The position numbers and the translations under genes were made by a program. Below the pieces are notes generated by a model. That model was not told where the DNA came from. It made no database searches and saw only the letters and a list, made by a program, of their open reading frames with translations. From Rhodospirillales bacterium (GTDB taxonomy: Bacteria; Pseudomonadota; Alphaproteobacteria; TMED109), in NCBI GenBank assembly GCA_028824295.1, contig JAPPED010000007.1, forward strand, positions 62,001 to 126,000: a stretch of DNA of 64,000 nucleotides. The letters are read 5' to 3'. Position 1 is the first letter of the stretch, and every line of letters starts with the position of its first letter. Below are positions 36,357 through 45,416 of the stretch, one piece after another.

Positions 36357-37292
36357 GTGCCGAACTTGCGCGGATCCATCTGCCTGAGGCTTGCGGCCGT
36401 GCTGACGGGGTTGCTGTTGACCGTGTCACCGCCCGTGGATGCCGCCGTCGAGCATCTGTCGGTGAAGACCCCGCGGTCGTTCGGGTACGTGATCGGCGAC
36501 ACGATCGAGCACGAGGTGTCACTGGCGCTGGATCCCGGATTCGAGCTGGACCTCCAGTCCATCCCGGAACCGGGGCGTGTGAGCCGTTGGCTGTCCCTCA
36601 ATGACGTGGCGCACGAGGGCAGGAACCGGGACGGCACCTCCCGCCACACCATTCGCCTCCGCTTCCAGGTGGTGAATGCGGCCCAGGGCGTGATTGGGGC
36701 CGGCACGCCGCCGCTGAGTCTTCGAATCGTCGGACCCGAGGATGATTTCCCGGTGGTGGTTCCCGGTTGGGCTTTCACGATTTCCCCGATGCTGGCCCCG
36801 GAGAACAGGCCACCCGGGCGCCTGCCGGATCTGCGGCCGGCTCTGCTCCCCGAACCTGCTTCGACCACGATGCGCACGGCACGCGTCACTGCGCTGGGCG
36901 TGCTGGTGCTTGGTCTGGCCGCGCTGATCGCCCGGCGGCATCTGGCAGGGCAATTCGGAATGCGGACGCACGGGCACTTCGAGCGTGCCTACCGCCGGAT
37001 CCAGCACCGGATGAAGGGACCCGGAGCGCCGGTGGCGTACGCGGACGCGCTGGTCGAGATGCACGCTGCATTCAATGCCACCGCAGGCCGGGCCGTGTTC
37101 AAGCATGATCTCGAGCGTTTCTTCGTCGAGCACCCCCGCTTCAAACCGCTTCAAGCGCCGATCTCGGCACTGTTCGCGGAGTCGGGAGCGGTGTTCTATG
37201 GCAGCGGCACGGACTCCACCACGGACTCCCGGAGCCTGGACAGCGTGCGCGACCTGTGCCGGGCGTGCCGCGACGTGGAGCGCATCCCGTGA
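36357..37292 (+). CDS. mxaA: MxaA-like membrane-anchored protein
   Basis: The protein has a likely signal segment (LRLAAVLTGLLLTVSPPVDA), a periplasmic domain of about 170 residues and a membrane helix (VTALGVLVLGLAALIARRHL), then a cytoplasmic tail. This is the layout of MxaA, implicated in calcium incorporation into methanol dehydrogenase. The start is uncertain: GTG at 36357 gives 311 residues and places the signal peptide at the N-terminus. ATG 36099 would add 86 residues of low-complexity sequence. Its stop overlaps the next gene's GTG. Similarity is judged mainly by layout and order. Confidence 0.68.
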   Translation: MPNLRGSICLRLAAVLTGLLLTVSPPVDAAVEHLSVKTPRSFGYVIGDTIEHEVSLALDPGFELDLQSIPEPGRVSRWLSLNDVAHEGRNRDGTSRHTIRLRFQVVNAAQGVIGAGTPPLSLRIVGPEDDFPVVVPGWAFTISPMLAPENRPPGRLPDLRPALLPEPASTTMRTARVTALGVLVLGLAALIARRHLAGQFGMRTHGHFERAYRRIQHRMKGPGAPVAYADALVEMHAAFNATAGRAVFKHDLERFFVEHPRFKPLQAPISALFAESGAVFYGSGTDSTTDSRSLDSVRDLCRACRDVERIP

Positions 37293-38308
37293 GCATGTTC
37301 GGGATCACGCTTGGAGTGGTGCACGGCTGGCCGCTGGCGCTCCTTCCGCTCGCGGTGCTCCCTTTCTTCCGGTCAGTCACATCGGCCGTGCCGTACTCGT
37401 GGCTTGGGCTGCTGCTGCCCGATCCCGTCTCCCGCTGGACCGACCATCTCCTCCGCGCGATCGGAAGCCTCGCGATCATTTCGCTGGTGCTCGCGGCAAG
37501 CGGCTTGCACCGGTCCGCATACGAGGTCGAGCGGCTCGGCCACGGGGCGCACATGGTGCTGCTGGTCGACCGGAGCACCAGCATGGACCAGCCGTTTGCA
37601 CGCAGGACCGCCGCAAGCGCGACGAACCAAGGGAGATACCGGCCCAAAGGGGAGGTAGCGCGCGAACTCCTGTCAAAGTTCGTCGCCGAACGGCGCAACG
37701 ACCTGTTCGGGATGGTCGTGTTCAGCTCCTTTCCGATCCCGGTGCTTCGACCCACCGATCGCCACGCGGTCGTGCACGCGTCGATCGCCGCGGGCGACGT
37801 GGGACGCGGGCTCGCCGAAACCAACATCGGGGCCGCGCTGGAGCAGGCGCTCGATTACTTCGAGGGCGAGCCGTATACCGGGGCGCGGATCGTGGTGCTG
37901 GTCTCCGACGGCGCAGGGGAGATTTCACAAACCCCGAGGCTCCGCATCGCCCATCGGATGCAGCGGTTGCGTGCATCCCTGTACTGGATCTACATCCGAT
38001 CCGAACGGGGGCCGACGATCCTTGCCACGTCCGAACCGGGCGATGACGCCGCGGCCTTGCGGATGACGCCGGAGCGTGCGCTGCACAAGTTCTTCTCCAG
38101 CCTGGGCAGCTCGTACCGGGCCTATACGGCCGAGAACCCGGAGGATCTCGAGAGGGCGATTGCCGACGTGAACCGCCTGCAGAACCTTCCCGTGCGTTAC
38201 CTGGAGACCATCGCCAGGCGGGATCTCACGTCCGCGTGCCTTGCAGCCGCCCTGGCGTGCCTCGTCCTGCTGGTCGGGGCGAAACTCTCGGAACGGTCGG
38301 CATGGTAG
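37289..38308 (+). CDS. mxaC: von Willebrand factor A domain protein, MxaC-like
   Basis: This protein (about 339 residues) has an N-terminal hydrophobic region (WPLALLPLAVLPFF and LLRAIGSLAIISLVLAASGL), a periplasmic vWA domain with the metal site DRSTSMD, and a C-terminal helix (TSACLAAALACLVLLVGA). MxaC in methanol dehydrogenase clusters has this shape. The GTG start overlaps the mxaA-like stop (GTGA), and its end overlaps the mxaK-like start by 7 bases. Aerotolerance BatA/BatB proteins are similar in plan, but the surrounding genes fit mxa better. Confidence 0.73.
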   Translation: MSMFGITLGVVHGWPLALLPLAVLPFFRSVTSAVPYSWLGLLLPDPVSRWTDHLLRAIGSLAIISLVLAASGLHRSAYEVERLGHGAHMVLLVDRSTSMDQPFARRTAASATNQGRYRPKGEVARELLSKFVAERRNDLFGMVVFSSFPIPVLRPTDRHAVVHASIAAGDVGRGLAETNIGAALEQALDYFEGEPYTGARIVVLVSDGAGEISQTPRLRIAHRMQRLRASLYWIYIRSERGPTILATSEPGDDAAALRMTPERALHKFFSSLGSSYRAYTAENPEDLERAIADVNRLQNLPVRYLETIARRDLTSACLAAALACLVLLVGAKLSERSAW

Positions 38309-38910
38309 GACCGAACCGCAGGCGGGCGGGCGCAGGCGACCCGGGAGCGCCTCCCCACAGGCGAGCCGGCCTCGCTGGCGGGAGCCCCTGGTGGTACCTC
38401 GCGGTTCTCCTGCCGCTGGCGGGAGCCCTCGCCCTCGATCTGCACGGTCTGCTGGAAGACCGGCGAGTCAACCGGGCGCTGGCCCAGAATCAGGTAGCGT
38501 TCGTCGCGGAACGCGACACTCTCCGCGGTTCGCTCGCCCGCGCCTACCGACTGCATGCAGGCGGGGAGCTCAGCGCGGCGGTTGCCGCCTACGGCTCAGT
38601 CGCGCTGGACGAGGAGCCGGAATTACGCGCAGTGCAACTCTTCAATCTCGCGAACCTCTACCTGGAGCAGGCGGTGGAGCTTGAGCGGGCCGACGAAATG
38701 CAGTCCTCGGTGTCGCTCGTGGAGCTCGCGAAGCAAAACTACCGCGAGATTCTTGCCCGCGACCCCCACCACTGGGACGCCCGTCACAACCTGTCCCGCG
38801 CGCTTGAAATGCTCCCGGACATTGCCGCGGTCGACTACGAGAACGAGCGCAACCCTGAACGCAGCCCGCGGGCGCGACAAGCGGCCCGAACCTACGAGGG
38901 TTTGCCGTGA
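38302..38910 (+). CDS. mxaK: MxaK-like small membrane protein
   Basis: This 202-residue protein has a basic, Arg/Gly-rich N-terminus, one membrane helix (WWYLAVLLPLAGALALDLHG) and a helical, TPR-like periplasmic part (LAVAAYGSVALDEEPELRA-type repeats, LVELAKQNYREILARDPHHW). MxaK is a poorly conserved protein at this position in mxa clusters. It overlaps both neighbours (7 bases upstream, 4 downstream), so it is clearly part of the operon. Family identity rests on order and size, not on strong motifs. Confidence 0.65.
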   Translation: MVGPNRRRAGAGDPGAPPHRRAGLAGGSPWWYLAVLLPLAGALALDLHGLLEDRRVNRALAQNQVAFVAERDTLRGSLARAYRLHAGGELSAAVAAYGSVALDEEPELRAVQLFNLANLYLEQAVELERADEMQSSVSLVELAKQNYREILARDPHHWDARHNLSRALEMLPDIAAVDYENERNPERSPRARQAARTYEGLP

Positions 38911-39953
38911 GCTTCGTGGGTTCGTCGGGTCGCCGCAGCCCCCTGGCGAGCGGCCAGCTCGGGTTGCTGGCGTTGGCCTCGGCGCTGGCGGTGACCGCTC
39001 TTGGCAGACCGGTGCTGCCTCTGTCATCCGACGTGTTCCGACACCTGATCGTGTTCGACATCACCCAGAGCATGAATGTCGGCGATGCTGTGCCCTTGGA
39101 CGACGGGCCAACGACGCGTCTGGAGCATGCCAAGGCCGCGGTGCTCGAAGCGACGGCGGCTCTCCCCTGCGGCTCCGAGATCGGGCTGGCCCTGTTCACC
39201 GGTCACCGGGCCTTTCTCGTACTCGCGCCGGTTGAGGTGTGTGCGAACTACGCCGACATTTCCAACGTCGTGGACGCGGTGGACTGGCGCATGGCCTGGG
39301 CAGCCCGCAGCGAAATCGCCAAAGGAGTCCACTCCGGGCTCACGATCGCCGAGGCGCTCGGTTCAACCACCTCGCTGGTGTTCGTCACCGACGGACACGA
39401 GGCCCCGCCCCTGCATGCTGAACTTCGACCGCGATTCACGGGCGATCCCGGCTCGGTCCGCGGATTGCTCGCCGGTGTGGGCGGCTCGGTACCGCTGGCG
39501 ATCCCCAAACTTGACCCGCAGGGCCGGAATCTCGGGCATTGGGAAGCGGACGAGGTCATTCAGGTGGACGAACTCTCGCTCGGACGACCGACGAGCGTTC
39601 CGGAGAGCTACGCGGGGGAAGAGATCGGAGACGTGGAGGCTCGCATCGCTTCGGGCACCGAACATCTTTCGATGCTGCGTGAAAGCTACCTCCGATCCCT
39701 GGCGAACGAGCTTCGGCTGCACTATCGGCGAGTGGGAGACACCGGCGATCTGAAGCAGGCACTTCAGCATCCCGAGTTGGCCAATGACACCGAGGTGTCG
39801 AGAAACCTTCGGCCCCTGCTCGCCGGCATGGCCGCCCTGCTCCTGGCCGGGAGCTACCTCCTGCCGGGGAGATGGCGGCGTGGTCGCGCCGCCGGGGCGT
39901 CCCGTTCCGAACAGGGAGTCCAGGTCCCCGCCGGAGAGGCGGACCGTGCCTAG
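38907..39953 (+). CDS. mxaL: von Willebrand factor A domain protein, MxaL-like
   Basis: This 348-residue protein has an N-terminal membrane helix (LGLLALASALAVTALG), a vWA domain beginning HLIVFDITQSMNVGD, where D-x-T-x-S is a MIDAS motif, and a C-terminal membrane helix (LLAGMAALLLAGSYLLP). ITQSMNV is close to what I remember of MxaL proteins. Its GTG start overlaps the previous stop. It ends the six-gene operon; 181 bases separate it from the convergent mgdD gene. Confidence 0.73.
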   Translation: MSFVGSSGRRSPLASGQLGLLALASALAVTALGRPVLPLSSDVFRHLIVFDITQSMNVGDAVPLDDGPTTRLEHAKAAVLEATAALPCGSEIGLALFTGHRAFLVLAPVEVCANYADISNVVDAVDWRMAWAARSEIAKGVHSGLTIAEALGSTTSLVFVTDGHEAPPLHAELRPRFTGDPGSVRGLLAGVGGSVPLAIPKLDPQGRNLGHWEADEVIQVDELSLGRPTSVPESYAGEEIGDVEARIASGTEHLSMLRESYLRSLANELRLHYRRVGDTGDLKQALQHPELANDTEVSRNLRPLLAGMAALLLAGSYLLPGRWRRGRAAGASRSEQGVQVPAGEADRA

Positions 39954-40134
39954 CGAGAAACGCCCCGCTCAGGAGACCGTCTGACCGGAGGGTTTTCCAG
40001 CCGATCGTCCTCGGGGTGGTGAGCGCGATGGCGCGAGATGCCCGGTCACGACGGGACCGACGCCTCCGGCTCCGGCTATCCGTGTTTAGGAGTTGCTGCG
40101 AGTCACGCCGCGTCCCTGCGTTCGGCGAGGGCTC

Positions 40135-40710
40135 CTATTCCGACACATGCTCGACCGACAGCTCCACCGCGTGCCGGAAGGAGCGCGCTGACGAACGCGG
40201 GCTCATGAGCAGGAAACTGTCCGCGCCGTCGCGCAGGACAATCACCGAGAGGTGCTCCATCGCGGTGCGCGCCACCCTGTCCTGCGGGAAGACCCGGTCG
40301 TCAAGGTCAAGGGGACAGATGCGTTCCAGCGCCGTGCGAACGCCGACGCCGGTCATCCGCAACATCGCCCAGCTGTCCGACTGATCGGTGACGTAGGCGG
40401 CGGACGCGAGGGCGGCTGAAACGGTTACGGCCGGCCGGTCCGGGTCCGGTGGTGCGAACAGGATGAACACCTGGTCCGGCTGCATGCCAAGGACACGGGC
40501 CGCGTGCCTGTCACCGAGAGTCGAGTCGCCGGTCGCCGGTCGCGCCGCGCCGAAGCCGCGGACGAGCGCAGCGGCGAAGGCCTCGTCGCCGCCCCGCGGG
40601 ACGGCTGCCGAAACGAGCGCCAGATCGGTGACCTCGGCGACGGCGACGGTACCGATCGTGCGCTCGTGGCCATCGAGCGGCGCGCGCGCCGTGAGTTCGC
40701 GGTCAGGCAC
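40135..40710 (-). CDS. mgdD: Sarcosine oxidase gamma subunit family, N-methylglutamate dehydrogenase subunit D
   Basis: This protein of about 191 residues is the small gamma (SoxG) subunit of the heterotetrameric amine dehydrogenase. Typical segments are SAALASAAYVTDQSDSWAMLRM and ALERICPLDLDDRVFPQDRVARTAMEHLSVIVLRD, where the ICPLDL motif is common in SoxG. A GTG at 40710 is the likely start and overlaps the end of mgdC by 8 bases. It is the last gene of the mgdA-B-C-D run and contributes structurally to the complex. It shares a GcvT-like fold but has no known separate activity. Confidence 0.82.
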   Translation of the reverse strand: MPDRELTARAPLDGHERTIGTVAVAEVTDLALVSAAVPRGGDEAFAAALVRGFGAARPATGDSTLGDRHAARVLGMQPDQVFILFAPPDPDRPAVTVSAALASAAYVTDQSDSWAMLRMTGVGVRTALERICPLDLDDRVFPQDRVARTAMEHLSVIVLRDGADSFLLMSPRSSARSFRHAVELSVEHVSE

Positions 40711-43651
40711 GAAGCAGTTCCCCGTCCGGATCGTGGAAATGCGGCGAAACGATCTCGACGTGAACATCGCTGCCCTGCAGCGCGTCCCAGGCCCGGAGGG
40801 TCTCGCCGACGCGGGCGTGCCCTTGCCGGACAAAACCGAGACCGATGGACGTTTCGAGGGTCGGCGAATACGCCACCGAGGAGATCCAGCCCTCGTCATT
40901 CGCCGTGTCGGCCGGCGCGTTGAGCGCCAAGAGGTGTGCACCCGCCGTCAGTTCATCGCCGGAACTGAGCGGTTTGAACCCCATCAGCTCCATCCCGTCG
41001 TCGCGGTTCATCGCCGGCCGTTCAGACAGCACGTTGCCGATACAGTCCTTCCGCTTCGACACCATGCGCTGCAGGCCGAGCATGCGGGCGGTGGTCTGGC
41101 CGTTCAGTTCGTTGCCGGCAGCATGCCCTTTCTCGATGCGCATGACTCCGAGCGCCTCGGTGCCATAGGCAACCGCGTCGAACTCCTCGCCGGCTGCCAT
41201 CAACGCCTCCATCAGGGCTTCGCCGTAACGCGCCGCGACCGCGATCTCATAGGCCAGTTCACCGGAGAAGGAGATGCGGAAGAGCCGGGCCGGGGTACCG
41301 CCGCACACGCTGACCTCGGCACACGCCATGAACGGGAATGCCTCGTTGGAAATGTCGTGTTCCGGATCGACGACCTTCGCCAGCAGCCGGCGCGAATTCG
41401 GGCCGGCAACTGCGTACTGCGCCCACTGTTCAGTCACCGAGATGAGGTGGACGTCCAATCCCGGCCACAGGCACTGGCGGGCGAACTCCATGTTGCGGAA
41501 CACGAGAACCGCGTTCGCCGTCGTCGTCGTCATGACGAAATGGTCCTCGCCGAGACGGGCCGTCGTGCCATCGTCGTAGGCAATGCCGTCTTCACGCAGC
41601 ATCAGCCCGTAGCGCACCTTGCCGACTGCGAGCTTGGCAAAACCGTTGGCATAGATCCGGTTCAGAAACTCGGCGGCGTCACGGCCCTGGATATCGATTT
41701 TGCCCAGGGTCGTGACATCGCAGATGCCGACCGAGCCGCGGGTGCCGGTCACCTCGCGATCAACGGACTGCCGCCAGTGGGTCTCACCTGCCTGCGGGAA
41801 CCATTGGGCGCGCAGCCACATGCCGGCATCGACGAAGACCGCCCCCCGTCCTTCCGCCCAGTCGTGGCTCGGCGTCAGGCGGGTCGGCCGGAAGTCCTTG
41901 CCCCGCGACCGCCCGGCGAAGGCCGCGATCGGCACCGGCGTGTAGGGGGCCCGGAACGCGGTCGTGCCGGTCTCCTGGATGGTGCGGCCGGTCAAACCGG
42001 CCATGATGGCGAGCGCCAAGACGTTCGCCGTCCTGCCCTGGTCGGTCGCCATGCCAAGCGTGGTGTAGCGCTTCAACAGCTCCACCGAGCGGAAGCCCTC
42101 ACGGTGCGCCTGCTCCACGTCCTTCACGGTCACATCGTTCTGCAGATCCAGCCAGGCCCGGCCTCGGCTTTCCCGGACATGCCAGAAGGGTGCGGCCTCG
42201 GTCGCTTCGTCGCTCGCGACCGGCGGCTCGCCCGCGGCAACGGCAAGCCCGAGTTCACCGAGCGCGGCAGCAGCCGCCCGATGTCCGTCGGCGAGAGCGC
42301 CCGCAGTCGTGAAGCCGCCCGCGGCAGCACCGGCGACACTCATGCCGCCGGGGAGCCGGTCGCCGGGGACAAAACTGGCGATCGCGTCACGCCAGACCGG
42401 CCTGGCGCCGTGATGACAGGCGAGATGGACGTTCGGGTTCCAGCCGCCGGCAACTGCGAGGCAGTCCAGCGCGATCCGCTCGCCCGTCGCCAACGTGATC
42501 CCCCTCAGGCCATGACGGCCCCAGGTGCCCACGACCCGGCTGTTCATCCGGATCCTGGCGTCGGCGACGGCCGCGGCCGGATCCGCATCCCGCACGTCGA
42601 TGACGGCAGCGATCGGGACGCCCTTGGCTGAGAGGTCGCCAGCCGTACGCCATCCGTCGTCGTTGTTGGTGAACACCCCGACCCGACGGCCGGTACCCAC
42701 GGCGAACCGGTTGGCGTAGGTACGGACCGCGCCTGCCAGCATGATCCCGGGCCGGTCATTGCCTCCGAACGCAATGGGTCGCTCCGTGGCTCCCGTGCAC
42801 AGGATGGTCCGCCTGGTATAGAGCCGCCACAGGATTTGCCGGGGTTTGCCCATGGCGGCGGCCAAGTGATCGGTCCGACGTTCCAGTGCGCCGTAGACAC
42901 CGTGGTCGTAAGCGCCAATCACCGTGGTTCGCGGCATCAGGCGCACCCTGTCCATGGATGCCAGTTCGCGCACGGCGTCGGCGGCCCAGGCCGCCCCGGG
43001 CCGGCCGTTCACTTCGTGGGACTCGGCGTTCAGCCGGCCACCCATGAGAAAATCCTCGTCGGCAAGGATGATCCGCGCCCCGCTGCGTCCGGCTTCGAGT
43101 GCGGCGGCAAGGCCCGCGGGACCCGCACCGACAATGAGCAGGTCGCAGTGCAGGAAGCCCTTGTCGTAGCCATCCGGGTCGGCCTCGCCCGACAGGCGGC
43201 CGAGCCCGGCAGATGCCCGGATGGCCGGCTCGTAGACCCGCTCCCAGAAAGACCTGGGCCACATGAACGTCTTGTAATAGAAGCCGGCCGAAAGGAAGGG
43301 CGCGAGGAGGTCATTGACCGCCAGCAGATCATGGCGCAGCGAGCCAAGGTAGTTCTGACTGGTGGCCTCCAGCCCGTCGAACAACTCGGCGACGGTCGCC
43401 CGCGTATTTGGCTCCCGGTACGCACCGCTCCGCAATTCGACGAGCGCGTTCGGTTCCTCCGAACCGGCCGAGAACACGCCTCGGGGCCGGTGATACTTGA
43501 AACTCCTGGCCACCAGCCGGACCCCGTTGGCGAGCAGCGCCGAGGCCAGTGTGTCGCCGGGATGTCCCGTCAGGCGCCGGCCGTCGAAGTGAAAGGCCAG
43601 CGTTCGGCCGCGCTCGATCGCGCCACCGTCGAGCCGGAACGCACCGCTCAC
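40703..43651 (-). CDS. mgdC: Sarcosine oxidase alpha subunit family, N-methylglutamate dehydrogenase subunit C
   Basis: This 982-residue protein has the alpha-subunit plan. A ferredoxin-like N-terminus lacks cluster cysteines (about 15-95, GHPGDTLASALLANGV). A dinucleotide-binding flavoprotein part begins LLIVGAGPAGLAAALEA (171-187), with ILCTGATERPIAFGGNDRPG and a second nucleotide site VGVFTNN. A C-terminal aminomethyltransferase domain (about 610-975) carries SVGICDVTTLGKIDIQG, FSGELAYEIAV and GTEALGVMRIEKGH. In this family the last domain passes the methyl-derived C1 unit to tetrahydrofolate. It overlaps mgdB by 4 bases. N-methylglutamate rather than sarcosine is favoured by the mgs/gmaS genes in this window. 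Confidence 0.87.
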   Translation of the reverse strand: MSGAFRLDGGAIERGRTLAFHFDGRRLTGHPGDTLASALLANGVRLVARSFKYHRPRGVFSAGSEEPNALVELRSGAYREPNTRATVAELFDGLEATSQNYLGSLRHDLLAVNDLLAPFLSAGFYYKTFMWPRSFWERVYEPAIRASAGLGRLSGEADPDGYDKGFLHCDLLIVGAGPAGLAAALEAGRSGARIILADEDFLMGGRLNAESHEVNGRPGAAWAADAVRELASMDRVRLMPRTTVIGAYDHGVYGALERRTDHLAAAMGKPRQILWRLYTRRTILCTGATERPIAFGGNDRPGIMLAGAVRTYANRFAVGTGRRVGVFTNNDDGWRTAGDLSAKGVPIAAVIDVRDADPAAAVADARIRMNSRVVGTWGRHGLRGITLATGERIALDCLAVAGGWNPNVHLACHHGARPVWRDAIASFVPGDRLPGGMSVAGAAAGGFTTAGALADGHRAAAAALGELGLAVAAGEPPVASDEATEAAPFWHVRESRGRAWLDLQNDVTVKDVEQAHREGFRSVELLKRYTTLGMATDQGRTANVLALAIMAGLTGRTIQETGTTAFRAPYTPVPIAAFAGRSRGKDFRPTRLTPSHDWAEGRGAVFVDAGMWLRAQWFPQAGETHWRQSVDREVTGTRGSVGICDVTTLGKIDIQGRDAAEFLNRIYANGFAKLAVGKVRYGLMLREDGIAYDDGTTARLGEDHFVMTTTTANAVLVFRNMEFARQCLWPGLDVHLISVTEQWAQYAVAGPNSRRLLAKVVDPEHDISNEAFPFMACAEVSVCGGTPARLFRISFSGELAYEIAVAARYGEALMEALMAAGEEFDAVAYGTEALGVMRIEKGHAAGNELNGQTTARMLGLQRMVSKRKDCIGNVLSERPAMNRDDGMELMGFKPLSSGDELTAGAHLLALNAPADTANDEGWISSVAYSPTLETSIGLGFVRQGHARVGETLRAWDALQGSDVHVEIVSPHFHDPDGELLRA

Positions 43652-43935
43652 CGGTCCCGTCCCCGGGCAAGTGCGACATCGCGCGCCAATTCGACCCCCA
43701 CGATCTCGTGGGTCAGCGTGTTGCGGGTCACGACCAGCCAGGACCGATCGCCGTGTTCGTGAAACCAGAGCTCCCGGTGCTCGCCGGCGGGGTTGTCCCG
43801 GATATGGAGGTAATCGTGGAACAACCGAGCCGCGTTCTCGTCCCCCGGATCGGGCCGGTCGATCAGGCAGGCATCGCCGAGATAGACGAACTCCGCCGCG
43901 TCGCGCGGGCCAAGCAGAGGGTGGTCAATGATCAT
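43648..43935 (-). CDS. mgdB: Sarcosine oxidase delta subunit family, N-methylglutamate dehydrogenase subunit B
   Basis: This 95-residue protein matches SoxD in length and in the segments HDYLHIRDNPAGEHRELWFH and GDRSWLVVTRNTLTHEIVGV. In heterotetrameric sarcosine oxidase the delta subunit binds zinc through cysteines in a C-P-x-C-G motif and a later Cys. Here the start reads MIIDHPLLGPRD and the later segment reads GDRSWLV, so both Cys of the first motif and the late Cys are absent. Loss of the zinc site argues for the N-methylglutamate dehydrogenase branch. It overlaps mgdC by 4 bases. Confidence 0.83.
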   Translation of the reverse strand: MIIDHPLLGPRDAAEFVYLGDACLIDRPDPGDENAARLFHDYLHIRDNPAGEHRELWFHEHGDRSWLVVTRNTLTHEIVGVELARDVALARGRDR

Positions 43936-44092
43936 TCCTTCACCCCGCCGCTCGCCACGGCCTGCGGGCTTCTGCCCTGAGGCCGCTCAGCCATTGGTCC
44001 CGCCCACGTCGAACGCGGCCGCCCGAGTAGCCACCCTCCGGTGAGCAGTCTGGATTGCGACAACGACATGGTCTCTTTCTCTCCCGGCCCGG

Positions 44093-45343
44093 CTAGTGGA
44101 GGTTGGCCTGGGCACCCATGCCCTTCTCGTCGATCACGGCACCGGTCACGAAACGGTCAAGCCGCATCGCCTCCGCCACCCGATGCGGCACGCCGGTCGC
44201 CATCAGGTGGGCGAGGCAGTAGCCGCCCGCCGGGACTGCCTTGAACCCGCCGTAGCACCAGCCGCCGCTGAAAAAGAGGCCTTCGACCGGCGTTCGGTCG
44301 ATGAAGGGCGACCCGTCCATCGACATGTCGACGACACCACCCCACATGCGCAGCACGCGGGCGCGCCCGATCATCGGCATCAGCGCCATGCCGCCCTCGC
44401 AGACATCCTCCACAGTGGGTAAGTTGCCGCGTTGCGCGTAGGTGTTATAGCCGTCGATGTCGCCGCCGAAGACGAGCCCGCCCTTGTCCGATTGGCTGAC
44501 GTAGAAATGCCCGGCGCCAAAGGTGATCACCCCGGGGATCGCCGGTTTCAGCCCTTCGGTCACGCAGGCCTGCAGCACGTGGCTTTCGATCGGTAGCCGC
44601 AATCCCGCGAGGCCCATCACCTGACTGGAGGAACCGGCCACACAGACGGCCACCTTGTCGGCGCTGATCGCCCCGCGGGTGGTCTCGACCCCTCGGCAGG
44701 CCCCGTCACGGATATCGAACCCGGTGACCTCGCAGTTCTGGATCACGTCGACGCCTCGCTGGTCGGCGCCCCGGGCATAGCCCCAAACGACTGCATCGTG
44801 CCGTACCGTGCCGCCGCGCGGCTGCCACAGGCCTCCCTTGATCGGGAAGCGCTCGTTGTCGAAGTCCAGGAAGGGGCACTTCCGCCGGAGGGCCTCGCGG
44901 TCCAGCAGCACCGCGCCCGCTCCGGCCAGGAGCATCGCATTGCCGCGCCGGACAGCCGCATCGCGCTGTGGGTCAGTATGGAACAGGTTGATCAGCCCGC
45001 GCTGCGAAACCATGGCGTTGTAGTTGATGTCCTGTTCCAGGCCCTCCCACAGCTTCATCGACAGTTCGTAGAACGGCTCATTGCCGGGCAGCAGATAGTT
45101 GGAACGGATAATCGTCGTGTTGCGACCCACATTGCCGCTGCCGATCCAGCCTTTCTCCAGCACCGCGATATCGGTCAGCCCGTGGACCGATGCCAGATAG
45201 TAGGCCGTGGCCATGCCGTGTCCGCCCCCGCCCACGATGACCGTGTCGTAGTGCCGCTTCGGGTCCGGCTCGCGCCACACCGGCTTCCAGCCGCGGTTGC
45301 CGGTCAAGCCTTCCTTCAGGATCTGCAGGACGGAATAGCGCAT
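44093..45343 (-). CDS. mgdA: Sarcosine oxidase beta subunit family, N-methylglutamate dehydrogenase subunit A
   Basis: This 416-residue flavoprotein holds the amine-oxidising active site. The start at 45343 gives the family N-terminus MRYSVLQILKEGLTGN and has AGAGGA just upstream; longer in-frame starts would run into the divergent regulator. The FAD motif VIVGGGGHGMATAYYL begins near residue 35, GRNTTIIRSNYLLPGN follows, and H182 in GGTVRHDAV corresponds to the His that carries covalent FMN in heterotetrameric sarcosine oxidase. The C-terminus has FSGGWCYGGFKAVPAGG. It is first in the mgd operon, with 157 bases before mgdB, and is transcribed divergently from a GlxA-type regulator. Confidence 0.88.
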   Translation of the reverse strand: MRYSVLQILKEGLTGNRGWKPVWREPDPKRHYDTVIVGGGGHGMATAYYLASVHGLTDIAVLEKGWIGSGNVGRNTTIIRSNYLLPGNEPFYELSMKLWEGLEQDINYNAMVSQRGLINLFHTDPQRDAAVRRGNAMLLAGAGAVLLDREALRRKCPFLDFDNERFPIKGGLWQPRGGTVRHDAVVWGYARGADQRGVDVIQNCEVTGFDIRDGACRGVETTRGAISADKVAVCVAGSSSQVMGLAGLRLPIESHVLQACVTEGLKPAIPGVITFGAGHFYVSQSDKGGLVFGGDIDGYNTYAQRGNLPTVEDVCEGGMALMPMIGRARVLRMWGGVVDMSMDGSPFIDRTPVEGLFFSGGWCYGGFKAVPAGGYCLAHLMATGVPHRVAEAMRLDRFVTGAVIDEKGMGAQANLH

Positions 45344-45416
45344 GACGTCCTCTGCCAAGACCTGATTGATGCGTCGTTCGCGCCGCCGGTGCTTTCTGAA
45401 AAAGGACGGATCTATT

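Noticed and set aside
40463-42631. Long open frame (about 720 codons) on the plus strand opposite mgdC
   Set aside because: It lies wholly antisense to a gene with clear flavoprotein and aminomethyltransferase motifs. Its own translation has no recognisable domain and an Arg/His-rich composition typical of antisense frames in GC-rich DNA.
40135-45343. Annotation as heterotetrameric sarcosine oxidase
   Set aside because: Possible by family, but the delta subunit lacks the zinc cysteines and the window contains gmaS and mgsABC, so N-methylglutamate dehydrogenase is the better reading. Sarcosine activity is not excluded.
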